Positions 1 to 9,100 of a stretch of DNA of 64,000 nt are shown here, piece after piece. The notes beneath the pieces are model-generated. The model saw only the letters and a program-made list of their open reading frames with translations, was not told the origin of the DNA and searched no databases. Every line of letters begins with the position of its first letter. The first letter of the stretch is position 1. Source of the DNA: Humibacter sp. RRB41 (GTDB lineage: Bacteria; Actinomycetota; Actinomycetes; Actinomycetales; Microbacteriaceae); contig NZ_JAKWJQ010000006.1 of NCBI RefSeq assembly GCF_022761015.1, forward strand, positions 1 through 64,000. Direction: 5' to 3'. The position numbers were made by a program, and so were the translations under genes.

Positions 1-1
1 G

Positions 2-3000
2 GATGATCAGGTGCAGTTTCAACCGGATGGCACGATCACGTTCGTCAGCAAGAACGGGCAGACCGGTGTCAAAGAGGTGCGTTATACGGTCTCGGACGGG
101 CACGCCAGCGCATCCGGTTCGCTGATGGTGACGGTGAAGGCCCAGGGATCCCTGGCTCCCGTCGCGACGCCGGACTTCGCCTCAGGGGTGACGGGTCAGG
201 CGATCACGATCAACCCTCTGACGAACGACCTGTCGCCGTCCGGTGATGAGTTGAATCTCGTCGGCGCCAACTTCGACACTGGGCCGTCCGAGCCGCAGGT
301 TGCCACCGATGCTCAGAAGGGCACGGTCACGGTCACCGCGAGCGCGGTCGGCGAGTACTACCTCAAGTACACGCTCGGCGCGGGGGCGAAGACGACCACG
401 GGACTCATCCGGGTCGACGTCGTACAGGGCAACGATGGTTCCGGGCCGATTGCCGTCGCCGACGACGCGTACGTGCGCCCCGGCGAGACGACGACCGTGA
501 ATCCGCTGGCCAACGACAGCTCACCGTCCGGAAAGGTGCTTGCAGTTCGCTCGGTCACGAAGGCGGATGCCTCCTCCGACCTGAACGTCGAACTGCTGGA
601 CAACCAGGTGGTGAAGGTCACGTCGCCGAACGTGCTCCCGCAGCAGGTGCAGCTCAACTACGTGGTCTCCGACGGCGTCAAGCAGGCGACGTCGACGATC
701 ACCGTCGTGCCGATCCCGCCGCTCGTGGTGCACCAGCCGCCCGTGGCGCTCGACGACGAAGCGACGGTTCGCATCGGCGACATCGCCACCGTGAAAGTGC
801 TCGACAACGACTATTCGCCGGACAACGAGCCGTTCACGATCGATCCCAAACTTCACGACACATCGAATCAGGGTGCTGGCGCGACGGCGTTCGTGAGCGG
901 CAGCACCGTGCGATATCAGGCGCCCGAGAAGGCCGGTCAGTATTCGGTCTCGTACAGCATCAGCGACAAATGGGGTCAGAACGCCATCGCCACCGTGACG
1001 TTCCAGGTGAAAGGCAAGGACGGCAAAGACAGGGCCCCCATCCCCACTGAGCTGACCGCGCGCACTTTCGCGGGATCGAGCATCCCGATCACCGTTCCCG
1101 TCAGCGGCATCGACCCGGATGGCGATTCCGTGACCCTCGACGGCATCGTCAGCCAACCGACGCTCGGACGGATCGTCAGTTCCGGTTCGACGTCGTTCAC
1201 GTATCAGGCCTATCCGGCATCGGGCGGCACCGACGTCTTCACCTACCGAGTGATGGACACGTACGGCAAGACGGCGACCGGAACGGTGCGGATCGCTGTC
1301 GTCCCACGGCCGAGCAGCCTGCAGCCTCCTGTCGCAGTCAACGACACCGTGCAGGTGAAGCCGGGCAGGACGGCATCCGTTCCCGTTCTGAACAACGATT
1401 CGGACCCGAACGGGTACACGATCTCGGTCAAGAAGAAGCTGTCCGATGTCGACTCCGCGCTCAAGGCATCGGTGCACGGGCAAATCGTGCTTGTTCAGGC
1501 GCCCGCGAAGCAGGGCGTCTACGTCGCGCGCTACACGATCACGAACGGGCAAGGCGGGCAGGACAGCGCCTACGTGCAAGTCATCGTCACCGACGACGCC
1601 AAGCCCGTCTACCCGACCGCCGTCGATCAGGTGGTCGAGTCCGACAAGGCGGCCGGCAAGAAGAGCCTCAAGGTCAACGTGTACGAGGGTGCGGTGAATC
1701 CGTCGGATCTCGTGAACAAGCTCCAGGTGGGACTCAACGGGCCGAACGCGAAGTCCGCGACCGTCGGGCAGAACGGTTCCGTCACTGTGACGCCTGGACA
1801 CGAGCGGATGGCCGTGGCCTACTCGCTCACGGACCCCGCGACCGGGCTGAAGGGTGAGGCATTCATCGTTGTGCCACCGGCGTCGGACGGCACTGCACCG
1901 CCTCACGTGAAGGTCCCGCAACAGATCGTGTCGATGAACGCGACAAAGTCGTGGAAGCTGTCCGACATCATCGCCGTGCCGTCGGGCAGGCCGGTCAAGA
2001 TCACCGGGGCTGCAGGGGTCGCCGTGTCGCACTCGACGTCCTCCGCATTCGTGGACGATCAGACGTTGACCTTCACGGCGGAGAAGGATTATCGCGGTCC
2101 TGCCGAGATCACGTTCGAGGTGAACGACGGTCGAGAGCCCGGCGCCGGCAGGGATCGCGTCACGTCCCTTGTTCTTCCCATCACCGTCGGCAATCCGGAT
2201 CAGTCGGATGTTCCGCCCACCTTCACCCCTCCCAACGTGACCATCGAAGCCGGCGAAAGCGCGACGACGGTCGATCTGCGCGCTTCGAGCTATCACCCGA
2301 ACCCGCAGATCCTGAACAAGCTGACGTACTCCGACTTCTCCGGCGCGTCCAACGGGGTCGTGGCGACGCCGAGCGGCTCGACGCTGTCGATCTCCGCACC
2401 CTTCGGCGTGCAGCCTGGAACGACATCCGCGATCACGTTCAAGGTGAACTCGCCGACGACCTCCGTCACAGGGACGGTGAACGTGAAGGTCGTGAGCTCG
2501 ACGCGGCCGCTCGCCCAGCAGAAGGACCCGCCGTTCACGAAGGAGATCCAACGCGGCCAGTCGTACACCTGGACCGGGGCGACAAGCGACGACACCTGGG
2601 TGAACCCGTTCCCAGGGCACGGCCTCACGATCACCACGGCCAAGGCCGTCAGCTCGCCGACCGGGGTCGACGTCACGTTCACGGACACGTCCATCTCGGT
2701 GAGCGTCGGAACCGGAGCCGCCATCGGCACGGTGAACATCCAGTTCACGGTGCAGGATGCCACCAAGGATCCCTCGCGCACCAAGGCGACGATCGGCCAG
2801 TACCAGGTCGTCATCCACGACGTTCCGTCGAAGATGTCACCACCGTCCAGTGTCAGCGCAAGCGATGCTCAGGCGACGATGTCGCTCGCCGCGGCGACGG
2901 CGAACGGCATGCCGGTGACGCAGTACCAGATTCGTGCGAATCAGGGTGATCCGGTCTCTGCACAGGTGGGGTCCAACACGATCAAGAACCTCACCAACGG

Positions 3001-3724
3001 CACGTCGTACACGTTCCAGGCCAGGGCCTACAACGCCGACGGCTGGGGTGAGTGGTCGGATCCGTCCAGCGCAGTGACCCCGTACGGCACGCCGAGCGCG
3101 GTGACCAAAGCGAGCATGAGTGCCAACGGCACCGCGCCAGGAACGTTCAACTTGAATTGGAACGCCGTCGGCGATACCGGGGGCGGCAGCGTCACGTACC
3201 ACTGGTCATTCAGCGGCGGAGGATCGGGTACGACGACCGGTACCTCCGTGACGACGAAGGCGGTCGGGGCCGGCACATACTCGTTCACCGTGTATGCGAC
3301 GAACGACCACAGTGGCAAACAGGGCGATTCCGCGTCGGCCAGCGGCTCGATCGCGGACCCGCCGCCAGCGAACCCGTCGGGCTCGGTCGTCAAGGGTGTG
3401 CACCCGCCGTCGGGGTGGGGCACGTGCAGCACAGGTTGGAACTTCGTGGCTGCCAGCTACCAAGACGTCCCGAACGGCAGCTACAAACTCGTGCCGTCCC
3501 TGTCCAACAGCCCGGCGGGCAACGGCCAGATCGGAAGCGACTTCATCACCGTCACATTGAGCGGGTCCGGATCGGTGTCGACTCATGGATGCCTGGGTAA
3601 TCCGGGCGCCGGCTCGACGGTGACGGTAGAGTTCCAGGCCGTCGGAGGCGGCGCCAAGTCGTTCAGCGTGTCCATTTCAGGGGCCGGTTGGAATGCCCTG
3701 CCGACGACCGGCGTAGGCCCGTGA
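2..3724 (+). CDS. Giant surface protein with tandem bacterial Ig repeats and fibronectin III domain (5' end outside window)
   Basis: The reading frame is open from base 2, so the N-terminus lies upstream; about 1240 residues are visible. Repeats of roughly 95-100 residues carry the Big_9/cadherin-like signature (proline, A-x-D-D near the start, then N-D or D-N-D followed by S-P or D-P-x-G), for example NPLTNDLSPSG, NPLANDSSPSG, VLDNDYSPD and VLNNDSDPNG. At least five are clear, followed by more diverged ones. A fibronectin type III domain lies at about residues 943-1026 and a second FN3/PKD-like one follows. The C-terminal domain has two cysteines that could form a disulfide. No sortase motif or membrane anchor is visible at the end. 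It lies 57 bases before a MoxR ATPase and probably shares its operon. In such operons the MoxR/DUF58 machinery is thought to help assemble or regulate large secreted proteins. Export and cell-surface location are inferred, because the signal peptide is not in the window. Confidence 0.85.
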   Translation, partial: DDQVQFQPDGTITFVSKNGQTGVKEVRYTVSDGHASASGSLMVTVKAQGSLAPVATPDFASGVTGQAITINPLTNDLSPSGDELNLVGANFDTGPSEPQVATDAQKGTVTVTASAVGEYYLKYTLGAGAKTTTGLIRVDVVQGNDGSGPIAVADDAYVRPGETTTVNPLANDSSPSGKVLAVRSVTKADASSDLNVELLDNQVVKVTSPNVLPQQVQLNYVVSDGVKQATSTITVVPIPPLVVHQPPVALDDEATVRIGDIATVKVLDNDYSPDNEPFTIDPKLHDTSNQGAGATAFVSGSTVRYQAPEKAGQYSVSYSISDKWGQNAIATVTFQVKGKDGKDRAPIPTELTARTFAGSSIPITVPVSGIDPDGDSVTLDGIVSQPTLGRIVSSGSTSFTYQAYPASGGTDVFTYRVMDTYGKTATGTVRIAVVPRPSSLQPPVAVNDTVQVKPGRTASVPVLNNDSDPNGYTISVKKKLSDVDSALKASVHGQIVLVQAPAKQGVYVARYTITNGQGGQDSAYVQVIVTDDAKPVYPTAVDQVVESDKAAGKKSLKVNVYEGAVNPSDLVNKLQVGLNGPNAKSATVGQNGSVTVTPGHERMAVAYSLTDPATGLKGEAFIVVPPASDGTAPPHVKVPQQIVSMNATKSWKLSDIIAVPSGRPVKITGAAGVAVSHSTSSAFVDDQTLTFTAEKDYRGPAEITFEVNDGREPGAGRDRVTSLVLPITVGNPDQSDVPPTFTPPNVTIEAGESATTVDLRASSYHPNPQILNKLTYSDFSGASNGVVATPSGSTLSISAPFGVQPGTTSAITFKVNSPTTSVTGTVNVKVVSSTRPLAQQKDPPFTKEIQRGQSYTWTGATSDDTWVNPFPGHGLTITTAKAVSSPTGVDVTFTDTSISVSVGTGAAIGTVNIQFTVQDATKDPSRTKATIGQYQVVIHDVPSKMSPPSSVSASDAQATMSLAAATANGMPVTQYQIRANQGDPVSAQVGSNTIKNLTNGTSYTFQARAYNADGWGEWSDPSSAVTPYGTPSAVTKASMSANGTAPGTFNLNWNAVGDTGGGSVTYHWSFSGGGSGTTTGTSVTTKAVGAGTYSFTVYATNDHSGKQGDSASASGSIADPPPANPSGSVVKGVHPPSGWGTCSTGWNFVAASYQDVPNGSYKLVPSLSNSPAGNGQIGSDFITVTLSGSGSVSTHGCLGNPGAGSTVTVEFQAVGGGAKSFSVSISGAGWNALPTTGVGP

Positions 3725-3781
3725 TGCGCGGCCGGCAATGAGCACGACTGACGACGAACTCAGACCGAAGGGGAACCAACC

Positions 3782-4750
3782 ATGGCAGTAACACAGGAGC
3801 AGGCAACGTGGTTCGCCACAGCCTTCGGGCAGCTGGTGGGCAACGTCGACCAGGCGATCCTCGGCAAGGAGCACGCCATCAAGCTGGTCGTCGCGGCCAT
3901 GCTCTCCGGCGGCCACGTGCTGCTCGAGGACGTGCCGGGTACGGGCAAGACGGTGCTCGCCAAGGCTTTGGCGAACACGATTCAGGGCACGCAGTCGCGC
4001 ATCCAGTTCACGCCTGATCTGCTTCCCTCCGACGTCACCGGCGTGACGATCTACGACCAGTCGAACGGGCGCTTCGAGTTCCACCCCGGCCCGATCTTCG
4101 CCTCGGTCGTGCTCGCCGACGAGATCAACCGCGCATCGCCCAAGACCCAGTCGGCCCTGCTCGAAGTGATGGAGGAGGGCATTGTCACGGTCGACGGCGT
4201 GAGCCATCCGGTGGGGACCCCGTTCATGGTCATCGCAACGCAGAACCCGATCGAGCAGGCGGGAACGTATTCGCTGCCCGAGGCGCAGCTCGACCGCTTT
4301 TTGATCAAGACGTCGCTCGGCTACCCGGATCACGACACCACGGTGCGACTTCTGATGGATTCGTCGAACCGCGCGCGTGCGGCATCCGTCTCGGCGATCA
4401 TCGCCTCGGACTCCGTCACGACCATGTCTCAGTTGGCGGCCGACGTGCACACCGACGGCGCCGTCATGGGCTATCTGAGTGAGCTCGTCAGCGCGACTCG
4501 AAACGACAAGGATGCCTCGCTCGGCGTCAGCATCCGCGGAGCGCTCGCCCTTGCGCGAGCGGCCAAGACGTGGGCCATCGCGGACGGACGCACCTACGTC
4601 ACACCCGACGACGTGCGCGAGCTTGCCGTGCCGGTGCTCGCGCACCGCGTGATCGTCGATCCTGAGGCCGAGTTCTCCGGCGTGCGCGCCGAAGACATCG
4701 TGGACCGCGCCGTTGCCACCGTGAACCCTCCGGTGTACCGGGCGGCCTGA
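3782..4750 (+). CDS. MoxR-family AAA+ ATPase (first copy)
   Basis: This is a 322-residue cytoplasmic AAA+ ATPase of the MoxR family, whose members act as chaperones for assembling or activating partner proteins, often von Willebrand or DUF58 proteins. Walker A (GTGKT) is at residues 53-57, Walker B (LADE) at about 111-114, followed by the family signature [19 protein letters not shown]. The sensor-like segment TQNPIEQAGTYSLPEAQLDRF lies downstream. The ATG has an AAGGGG Shine-Dalgarno at 3768-3773, eight bases away. The DUF58 gene follows after 4 bases, giving the classical MoxR-DUF58-transglutaminase order. A paralogue lies at 20931-21962 in a second operon of the same layout. The specific client is unknown; the adjacent Ig-repeat protein is a candidate by position. 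Confidence 0.93.
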   Translation: MAVTQEQATWFATAFGQLVGNVDQAILGKEHAIKLVVAAMLSGGHVLLEDVPGTGKTVLAKALANTIQGTQSRIQFTPDLLPSDVTGVTIYDQSNGRFEFHPGPIFASVVLADEINRASPKTQSALLEVMEEGIVTVDGVSHPVGTPFMVIATQNPIEQAGTYSLPEAQLDRFLIKTSLGYPDHDTTVRLLMDSSNRARAASVSAIIASDSVTTMSQLAADVHTDGAVMGYLSELVSATRNDKDASLGVSIRGALALARAAKTWAIADGRTYVTPDDVRELAVPVLAHRVIVDPEAEFSGVRAEDIVDRAVATVNPPVYRAA

Positions 4751-4754
4751 TCCG

Positions 4755-6047
4755 ATGACCACGGCCGAGCAGCAGCCCCGATCGCAGGCGACCTTCGCCT
4801 TGCGACAGCTCGCGCGCGCCGTCGGCGCGGGTCTGACGAGCCTCGGCAACGCACTGGAGCGCGTCTTCGCGAAACCCATCGCCGTTGCAATGCGGGCTGG
4901 TCGTGTCGTCACAGGCGTCGGATGGATCGTGCTGCTCGCGGCCGTCGCGTCGCTTCTTCTTGCCTTCGTGCTCGGCTGGGCCGAGTTCGGGTTCATCGGC
5001 TTCACCCTGCTGGCCGGGATGCTCGTCGCGTGCGCCTATCTCTTCGGTCGCGCCACCTACCGGGTCACCATCGAACTCAATCCTCGCCGGGTCACCGCGG
5101 GCGACCGGGCGATGGGCAGCATGGCCGTCACGAACTCGGGTCAGCGCCCGGTGCTGCCGACGCGCATGGAACTGCCCGTCGGCGAGGGACTCGCCGAGTT
5201 CATCGTGCCGCGCCTTGCCGCGGGTGCCGACGAGGAGAACCTCTTCACGATCCCGACCGAGCGCCGTGCTCTGATCGTCGCAGGGCCTGCGATCAGCGTT
5301 CGCGGCGATCAGCTCGGCCTTCTGCGTCGCACCACGAAGTGGACGGACCAGGTCGAGCTCTTCGTGCATCCGAAGATCACCAGGATCGCGGCGACCGCTC
5401 GCGGGCTCGTGCGCGATCTCGAAGGGCAGACGACGAAGGCGATCACCGACAGCGACCTCGCGTTCCACGCGCTGCGTTCGTACGAGCCGGGCGACGACAT
5501 CCGCAACGTGCACTGGCGCAGCTCGGCCCGCACCGGTCAGTTGATGGTGCGTCAGTATCAGGAGACCCGCCGCTCTCAACTGCTCTTGTTGATGAGCGCG
5601 GAGAGACGGTTGTATGCGTCCGCCGAGGAGTTCGAGCTCGCGGTGTCTGCCCTCGCGTCGATCGGCGTCGAAGTGATCACCGAGGAGTCGGAGGTCGACG
5701 TCATCTGGGAAGGGGCGACGCTCCGCGCACGCACCCCGATGACCCTTCTCGACGACACGTGCCGCATCGAGCAGGTGGACAGCCGGTACTCGACCCTGCG
5801 TGACTTCGCCCGCACTGTCGGCATGCGGCTCGATGCGCCCAGCCTCGTGATCGCGGTGGTCGGAAGCACTGCAAGCAACCGCGACCTCCACGCACTTTCG
5901 TCGCTCTATCCGAGCGACACTCCTGTCATCGCCGTGCGCGCCGCAGTCGGCGGCGAGCCCGGTCTACGCAAGGCGGGCAACGCGATCGTGGCGACGGTGA
6001 CGAAGCTCACAGAGCTCTCACCCCTACTGCAAAGGGCTGGACGATGA
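4755..6047 (+). CDS. DUF58 domain-containing membrane protein (first copy)
   Basis: The protein has 430 residues. The N-terminal ~55 residues are amphipathic and basic, followed by two closely spaced membrane helices at about residues 55-100 (GWIVLLAAVASLLLAF and FTLLAGMLVACAYLF). The rest is a cytoplasmic or peripheral region. The DUF58 hallmark is present at about residues 236-265: LRSYEPGDDIRNVHWRSSAR, followed by T-G-x-L-M-V-R-Q. DUF58 proteins partner MoxR ATPases, and some carry a degenerate von Willebrand A fold. The end overlaps the next gene by four bases (ATGA), which indicates translational coupling. No enzymatic activity is established for the family, so the role is given only as part of the MoxR system. 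Confidence 0.9.
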   Translation: MTTAEQQPRSQATFALRQLARAVGAGLTSLGNALERVFAKPIAVAMRAGRVVTGVGWIVLLAAVASLLLAFVLGWAEFGFIGFTLLAGMLVACAYLFGRATYRVTIELNPRRVTAGDRAMGSMAVTNSGQRPVLPTRMELPVGEGLAEFIVPRLAAGADEENLFTIPTERRALIVAGPAISVRGDQLGLLRRTTKWTDQVELFVHPKITRIAATARGLVRDLEGQTTKAITDSDLAFHALRSYEPGDDIRNVHWRSSARTGQLMVRQYQETRRSQLLLLMSAERRLYASAEEFELAVSALASIGVEVITEESEVDVIWEGATLRARTPMTLLDDTCRIEQVDSRYSTLRDFARTVGMRLDAPSLVIAVVGSTASNRDLHALSSLYPSDTPVIAVRAAVGGEPGLRKAGNAIVATVTKLTELSPLLQRAGR

Positions 6048-8380
6048 CCGCGGCGGCCACCGCGACCACGCGCGCGGTGCGCGTGTCGGCGATCACGGCA
6101 TCCGTCTGGACCGACGTCGTCGTCTTCGCCGTGCTCACGCTCATCGGTGTGCTCGGGTTCGCTCCGGCGTTCGGTCCTCTCGGATACCTGGTCGCTGGAA
6201 TCGGAGGCCTCGTCGTCGGCGCCGCTGTCGCGGTCGTCGGTGTGCTGCTGCGCCTTTCCGTCCTGATCACCTCTCTCATCGCAGTCGGCGCCTACTTCGT
6301 GTTCGGCACCGCCCTTGCACTGCCTGCCGAAGGCATCGCGGGAATCGTGCCGACCCCGACGTCGCTGCTCGATCTGGCCACCGGCTCCGTGTTCGGATGG
6401 TCGGATGCCGTCACCCTGCGCGCCCCGCTCGAGGCGCCTCCGTACATCGCCGTCGTCCCGTACGCGACGACGCTGTTGGTGTCGCTCGTCTGCGTCTCGA
6501 TCGCCCTGCGCTGGCCGGCAGGAAGCAAGCGGGCCACGTTGCGCGCCGCGCTGATCCTTGCAGGACCGGTGCTCGTCTTCCTCGCAGCCATCCTGCTCGG
6601 CACGCGCGATCCTTTCTATGCGGGCATGCGCGGCGTGCTGTTCGCGGCCATCGCGCTCTGCTGGCTGGGGTGGCGCATCCGGCTTTCGAAGCGATCGATC
6701 GCAGCCGACCCCGGCTTGACCCGCAAGGCCATCGCCGGCTCGGCCGTCGTCGTGCTCGTCGCCGTGGTGATCGGCGGCGCGGCGGGAATCGTCACGGCAC
6801 CGTCATCCTCATCGCGTCTCGTCGTGCGCGATGCCGTGCAGCCTCCGTTCGACCCGCTGGAGTACCCGGCGCCGCTGGCCGGGTTCCGCAAATACACGAA
6901 CGACCTGCAGAAGACGAAGCTCTTCACCGCGACCAACCTGCCCAGCGGCACGCTCGTGCGCCTGGCGACGATGGATGCGTACGACGGCGTCGTCTGGAGC
7001 GTCACCGGTCCCGGCGAGCAGACCAACGGCTCAGGCAGCTTCGAGCTGCTCGGCAGCAGCATCCCAGCGCCGTCGCTGTTCACCGCCGGCGCGACGACGA
7101 CGACGAAGTTCACGATCCTCGGATACGACAACGTCTGGATGCCCAACCTCGGCTACGTCGACAAGCTGACGTTCGACTCGCACCCTGGCGACACCGATCC
7201 GACGACGACCGTGCGCGTGAACACGACGACGGGAACCACCGCCGTGACGAGTGGCGTCTCTCGCGGTCTCAGTTACACGATCAACGCCACAGCGCAGAAG
7301 ATCCCGAACGACAAAGCGCTGAAGAACGTGCCGGTCGCATCGATCGCCATGCCGAGCGTCACGAACGTGCCCGACGTGGTCGCCACGAAGGCCGAGCAGT
7401 ACGCAGGCGGCTCCGCCAGCGCCATCCAGAAGCTCCGCAACATCGAACGATCGCTGAAGAAGCTCGGATACCTGAGTCACGGTCGCGCCTCCGACCCGGT
7501 GCCGTCGAGGGCAGGGGAGGGTGCCGATCGCATGAGCGATCTGCTGCAGAAGACCCCCATGGTCGGCGATCAGGAGCAGTACACGTCGGCGTTCGCCCTG
7601 ATGGCTCGCCACCTCGGCTACCCGGTTCGCGTCGTGATGGGTTTCAAGGGACACACCGACGGCAAGGGCACCGTGACGTACACCGGTGACGACATCACCG
7701 CGTGGGACGAGGTCGCGTTCCAGGGCGTCGGCTGGGTGCCGTTCTTTCCGACCCCGACGAAGACGGATGCCCCGAAAGACCAGACGGTCAAGCCCAAGCT
7801 TCAGCCGCAGCCGCAGGTGCGGCAGCCCCCGAACACGCCGCCGAAGGCCGACGACCTGCTCACGCCTGTGAAGACCAAGGACAGCAAGCTGCCGACCGAC
7901 AAGCACGCGTTCGTGCTGCCGACGTGGGCTTACTACGTGGGCGGGGGAGTACTCGTCGTGCTGCTCGCGATCTTCGTGCCGATGCTGATCGTGACGCTCC
8001 GCAAGTCCAGACGGCGCAAACGAAGAGCCAGGGGTCCCGGCGACCGACAAGCCGCCGGTGCCTGGGACGAGCTGGTCGACAGATTCGGCGAACTCGGTTT
8101 TCGGGTGCCGCCGGTAGCGACCCGCAGTCAGACGGCTTCGGCACTGACGACGCAGTCGGGTCAGCAGGGAATTCCGCTCGAAGCGGAGGCACTGCACGGC
8201 TTGGCAGCAGACGCGGATGCCGCGGTGTTCGATGGCACGGTCGTGGGGGCAGAGCGCAGTGCCAACGTGTGGGACAGGGTCGACGCGGTGGTGCAATCCG
8301 TCTCGAACTCCGCGGGGTGGCTCCGCCGCCGTATCGCCTCGTACCGCTTCGCCAGGCGGCGTTCCACCTCATCGGTATAG
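6044..8380 (+). CDS. Transglutaminase-fold membrane protein with lost catalytic residues
   Basis: This 778-residue protein has about six N-terminal membrane helices (residues ~20-250), an extracytoplasmic transglutaminase-like core (~480-600), a proline-rich linker, one membrane helix near residues 625-650 and a basic cytoplasmic tail. The core is recognisable from MARHLGYPVRVVMGF and GVGWVPFFPT. Aligned by eye with the second copy in this window (23299-25650), the nucleophilic Cys is replaced by Gln (Q510 in G-D-Q-E-Q-Y), the catalytic His by Thr (T552 in T-A-W-D-E) and the acidic position by Phe (about 568). It should therefore be inactive and may serve as a binding or scaffolding domain. 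It overlaps DUF58 by 4 bases and its stop overlaps the FHA gene by 1 base. Confidence 0.88.
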   Translation: MTAAATATTRAVRVSAITASVWTDVVVFAVLTLIGVLGFAPAFGPLGYLVAGIGGLVVGAAVAVVGVLLRLSVLITSLIAVGAYFVFGTALALPAEGIAGIVPTPTSLLDLATGSVFGWSDAVTLRAPLEAPPYIAVVPYATTLLVSLVCVSIALRWPAGSKRATLRAALILAGPVLVFLAAILLGTRDPFYAGMRGVLFAAIALCWLGWRIRLSKRSIAADPGLTRKAIAGSAVVVLVAVVIGGAAGIVTAPSSSSRLVVRDAVQPPFDPLEYPAPLAGFRKYTNDLQKTKLFTATNLPSGTLVRLATMDAYDGVVWSVTGPGEQTNGSGSFELLGSSIPAPSLFTAGATTTTKFTILGYDNVWMPNLGYVDKLTFDSHPGDTDPTTTVRVNTTTGTTAVTSGVSRGLSYTINATAQKIPNDKALKNVPVASIAMPSVTNVPDVVATKAEQYAGGSASAIQKLRNIERSLKKLGYLSHGRASDPVPSRAGEGADRMSDLLQKTPMVGDQEQYTSAFALMARHLGYPVRVVMGFKGHTDGKGTVTYTGDDITAWDEVAFQGVGWVPFFPTPTKTDAPKDQTVKPKLQPQPQVRQPPNTPPKADDLLTPVKTKDSKLPTDKHAFVLPTWAYYVGGGVLVVLLAIFVPMLIVTLRKSRRRKRRARGPGDRQAAGAWDELVDRFGELGFRVPPVATRSQTASALTTQSGQQGIPLEAEALHGLAADADAAVFDGTVVGAERSANVWDRVDAVVQSVSNSAGWLRRRIASYRFARRRSTSSV

Positions 8381-8871
8381 TGACTCGGGTGGACACGCCG
8401 GGTTTCATCACGCCGCCTCCAGGCCTGATACCGCCGCGTGAAGACACCGGGAACCGCACCGAGCGGATGCCACCACGCACGTCGCTGCCCGTCTTCAACC
8501 CGCCAGGGACGAGTCAGGCTTCGGCACCGACATCCTTATCGCGTACCTGGCTGGTAGTGCTTCCCACGGGTGCCCGCGTGCCGGTGAACGGAGCGCTGCT
8601 GGTCGGCCGCAATCCAGTGCGGTTCGACCCGTGGAACGACGCTGAGCTGCTGCCCGTCGATGATCCGGCCAGGAGCGTCTCGAAGACGCACGCCGTCATC
8701 GAGGCAGCCGACGACGGCGTGCGGATCACAGACCTGCACTCCACCAACGGGGTCAGCGTCGTCGATTCGTCGGGAGCGGCGACCGCGCTGACCGCGGGGG
8801 CGCCCTCGCCGGTGGCTGCCGGAGTCACCGTGCTGCTCGGGAGTTTCCGCCTTCAGGTCGCTCAGGGGTGA
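8380..8871 (+). CDS. FHA-domain protein
   Basis: The protein has 163 residues with a proline-rich N-terminal ~55 residues and a C-terminal forkhead-associated domain, which binds phosphothreonine peptides. The FHA signature is complete: GR at VGRNP, then S-V-S-K-T-H and D-L-H-S-T-N-G, which are the phosphothreonine-binding loops. The GTG at 8380 overlaps the stop codon of the preceding gene by one base (TAGTG). A second GTG at 8389 is equally possible, and neither has a clear Shine-Dalgarno. Related operons in this family usually continue with a PP2C phosphatase and a serine/threonine kinase. Neither is present here, so the phosphorylating partner must be encoded elsewhere. Confidence 0.85.
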   Translation: MTRVDTPGFITPPPGLIPPREDTGNRTERMPPRTSLPVFNPPGTSQASAPTSLSRTWLVVLPTGARVPVNGALLVGRNPVRFDPWNDAELLPVDDPARSVSKTHAVIEAADDGVRITDLHSTNGVSVVDSSGAATALTAGAPSPVAAGVTVLLGSFRLQVAQG

Positions 8872-8956
8872 CAGGCGCCACCCGCGTGGAGCGGCAGGCG
8901 CATCCGGGGGACTTCGGTGCAGCGGATGGATTCACGAAAGTGGTATCCCACGGTGG

Positions 8957-8962
8957 TACTCT
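8957..8962 (+). promoter_or_regulatory. -10 box (TACTCT) of the leuCD leader transcript
   Basis: TACTCT lies exactly six bases before the GTG of the leucine-rich leader peptide, so the transcript probably starts at the GTG itself. No good -35 hexamer is visible. Just upstream, GTGGTA occurs twice as a direct repeat (8940-8945 and 8953-8958) and GTGG-tatc-CCAC (8940-8951) forms a small inverted repeat, which could be an operator. Its reverse complement contains GTGGGA, which resembles the core of the LtbR site as I recall it from Corynebacterium. That similarity is weak. Confidence 0.55.
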
Positions 8963-8968
8963 GAACGG

Positions 8969-9013
8969 GTGTTGGTCGTCTTCCTCCTCCTTAGCAGCCG
9001 CGACGAGTCCTAG
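8969..9013 (+). CDS. leuL: Leucine-rich leader peptide of the leuCD operon
   Basis: GTG starts a 14-residue peptide, MLVVFLLLSSRDES, ended by TAG at 9011-9013. It has four leucine codons (ttg, ctc, ctc, ctt) plus two valine codons within its first eight residues. The codons end just before a perfect hairpin at 8998-9037, and the last codons of the peptide form the 5' arm of that hairpin. This is the classical attenuation layout: with scarce charged tRNA-Leu the ribosome stalls on the Leu run, and with plenty it reaches the stop. Leucine-rich leaders before leu and ilv genes are known in other bacteria, including actinobacteria. The peptide is too short for ordinary gene finders. Assignment rests on sequence and position. 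Confidence 0.8.
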   Translation: MLVVFLLLSSRDES

Positions 9014-9047
9014 TTCTCTTGGCCTCCCTCGTCGCGGAGTTCTTTCG
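8998..9047 (+). terminator. Attenuator hairpin upstream of leuC
   Basis: CCGCGACGAG at 8998-9007 pairs perfectly with CTCGTCGCGG at 9028-9037 (10 bp, 20-base loop), followed by the T-rich stretch agttctttcg. The 5' arm overlaps the end of the leader peptide, so ribosome position controls folding. A stalled ribosome at the Leu codons (8972-8992) leaves the arm free, so an alternative antiterminator pairing would be needed for read-through; I could not identify it with confidence. Confidence 0.7.
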
Positions 9048-9100
9048 TGGCTGAACAAACGGGTATTTCACCCGAACACACGCAAGGAGAATTCGACAGC

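Noticed and set aside
521-2818. Long minus-strand ORF (765 codons) opposite the Ig-repeat gene
   Set aside because: Its product is Arg/Asp/His-rich low-complexity sequence with no domain, the usual antisense shadow of a GC-rich gene.
3677-5005. 442-codon minus-strand ORF opposite the MoxR gene
   Set aside because: It is a shadow of the MoxR and DUF58 frames, with no ribosome site and no recognisable domain.
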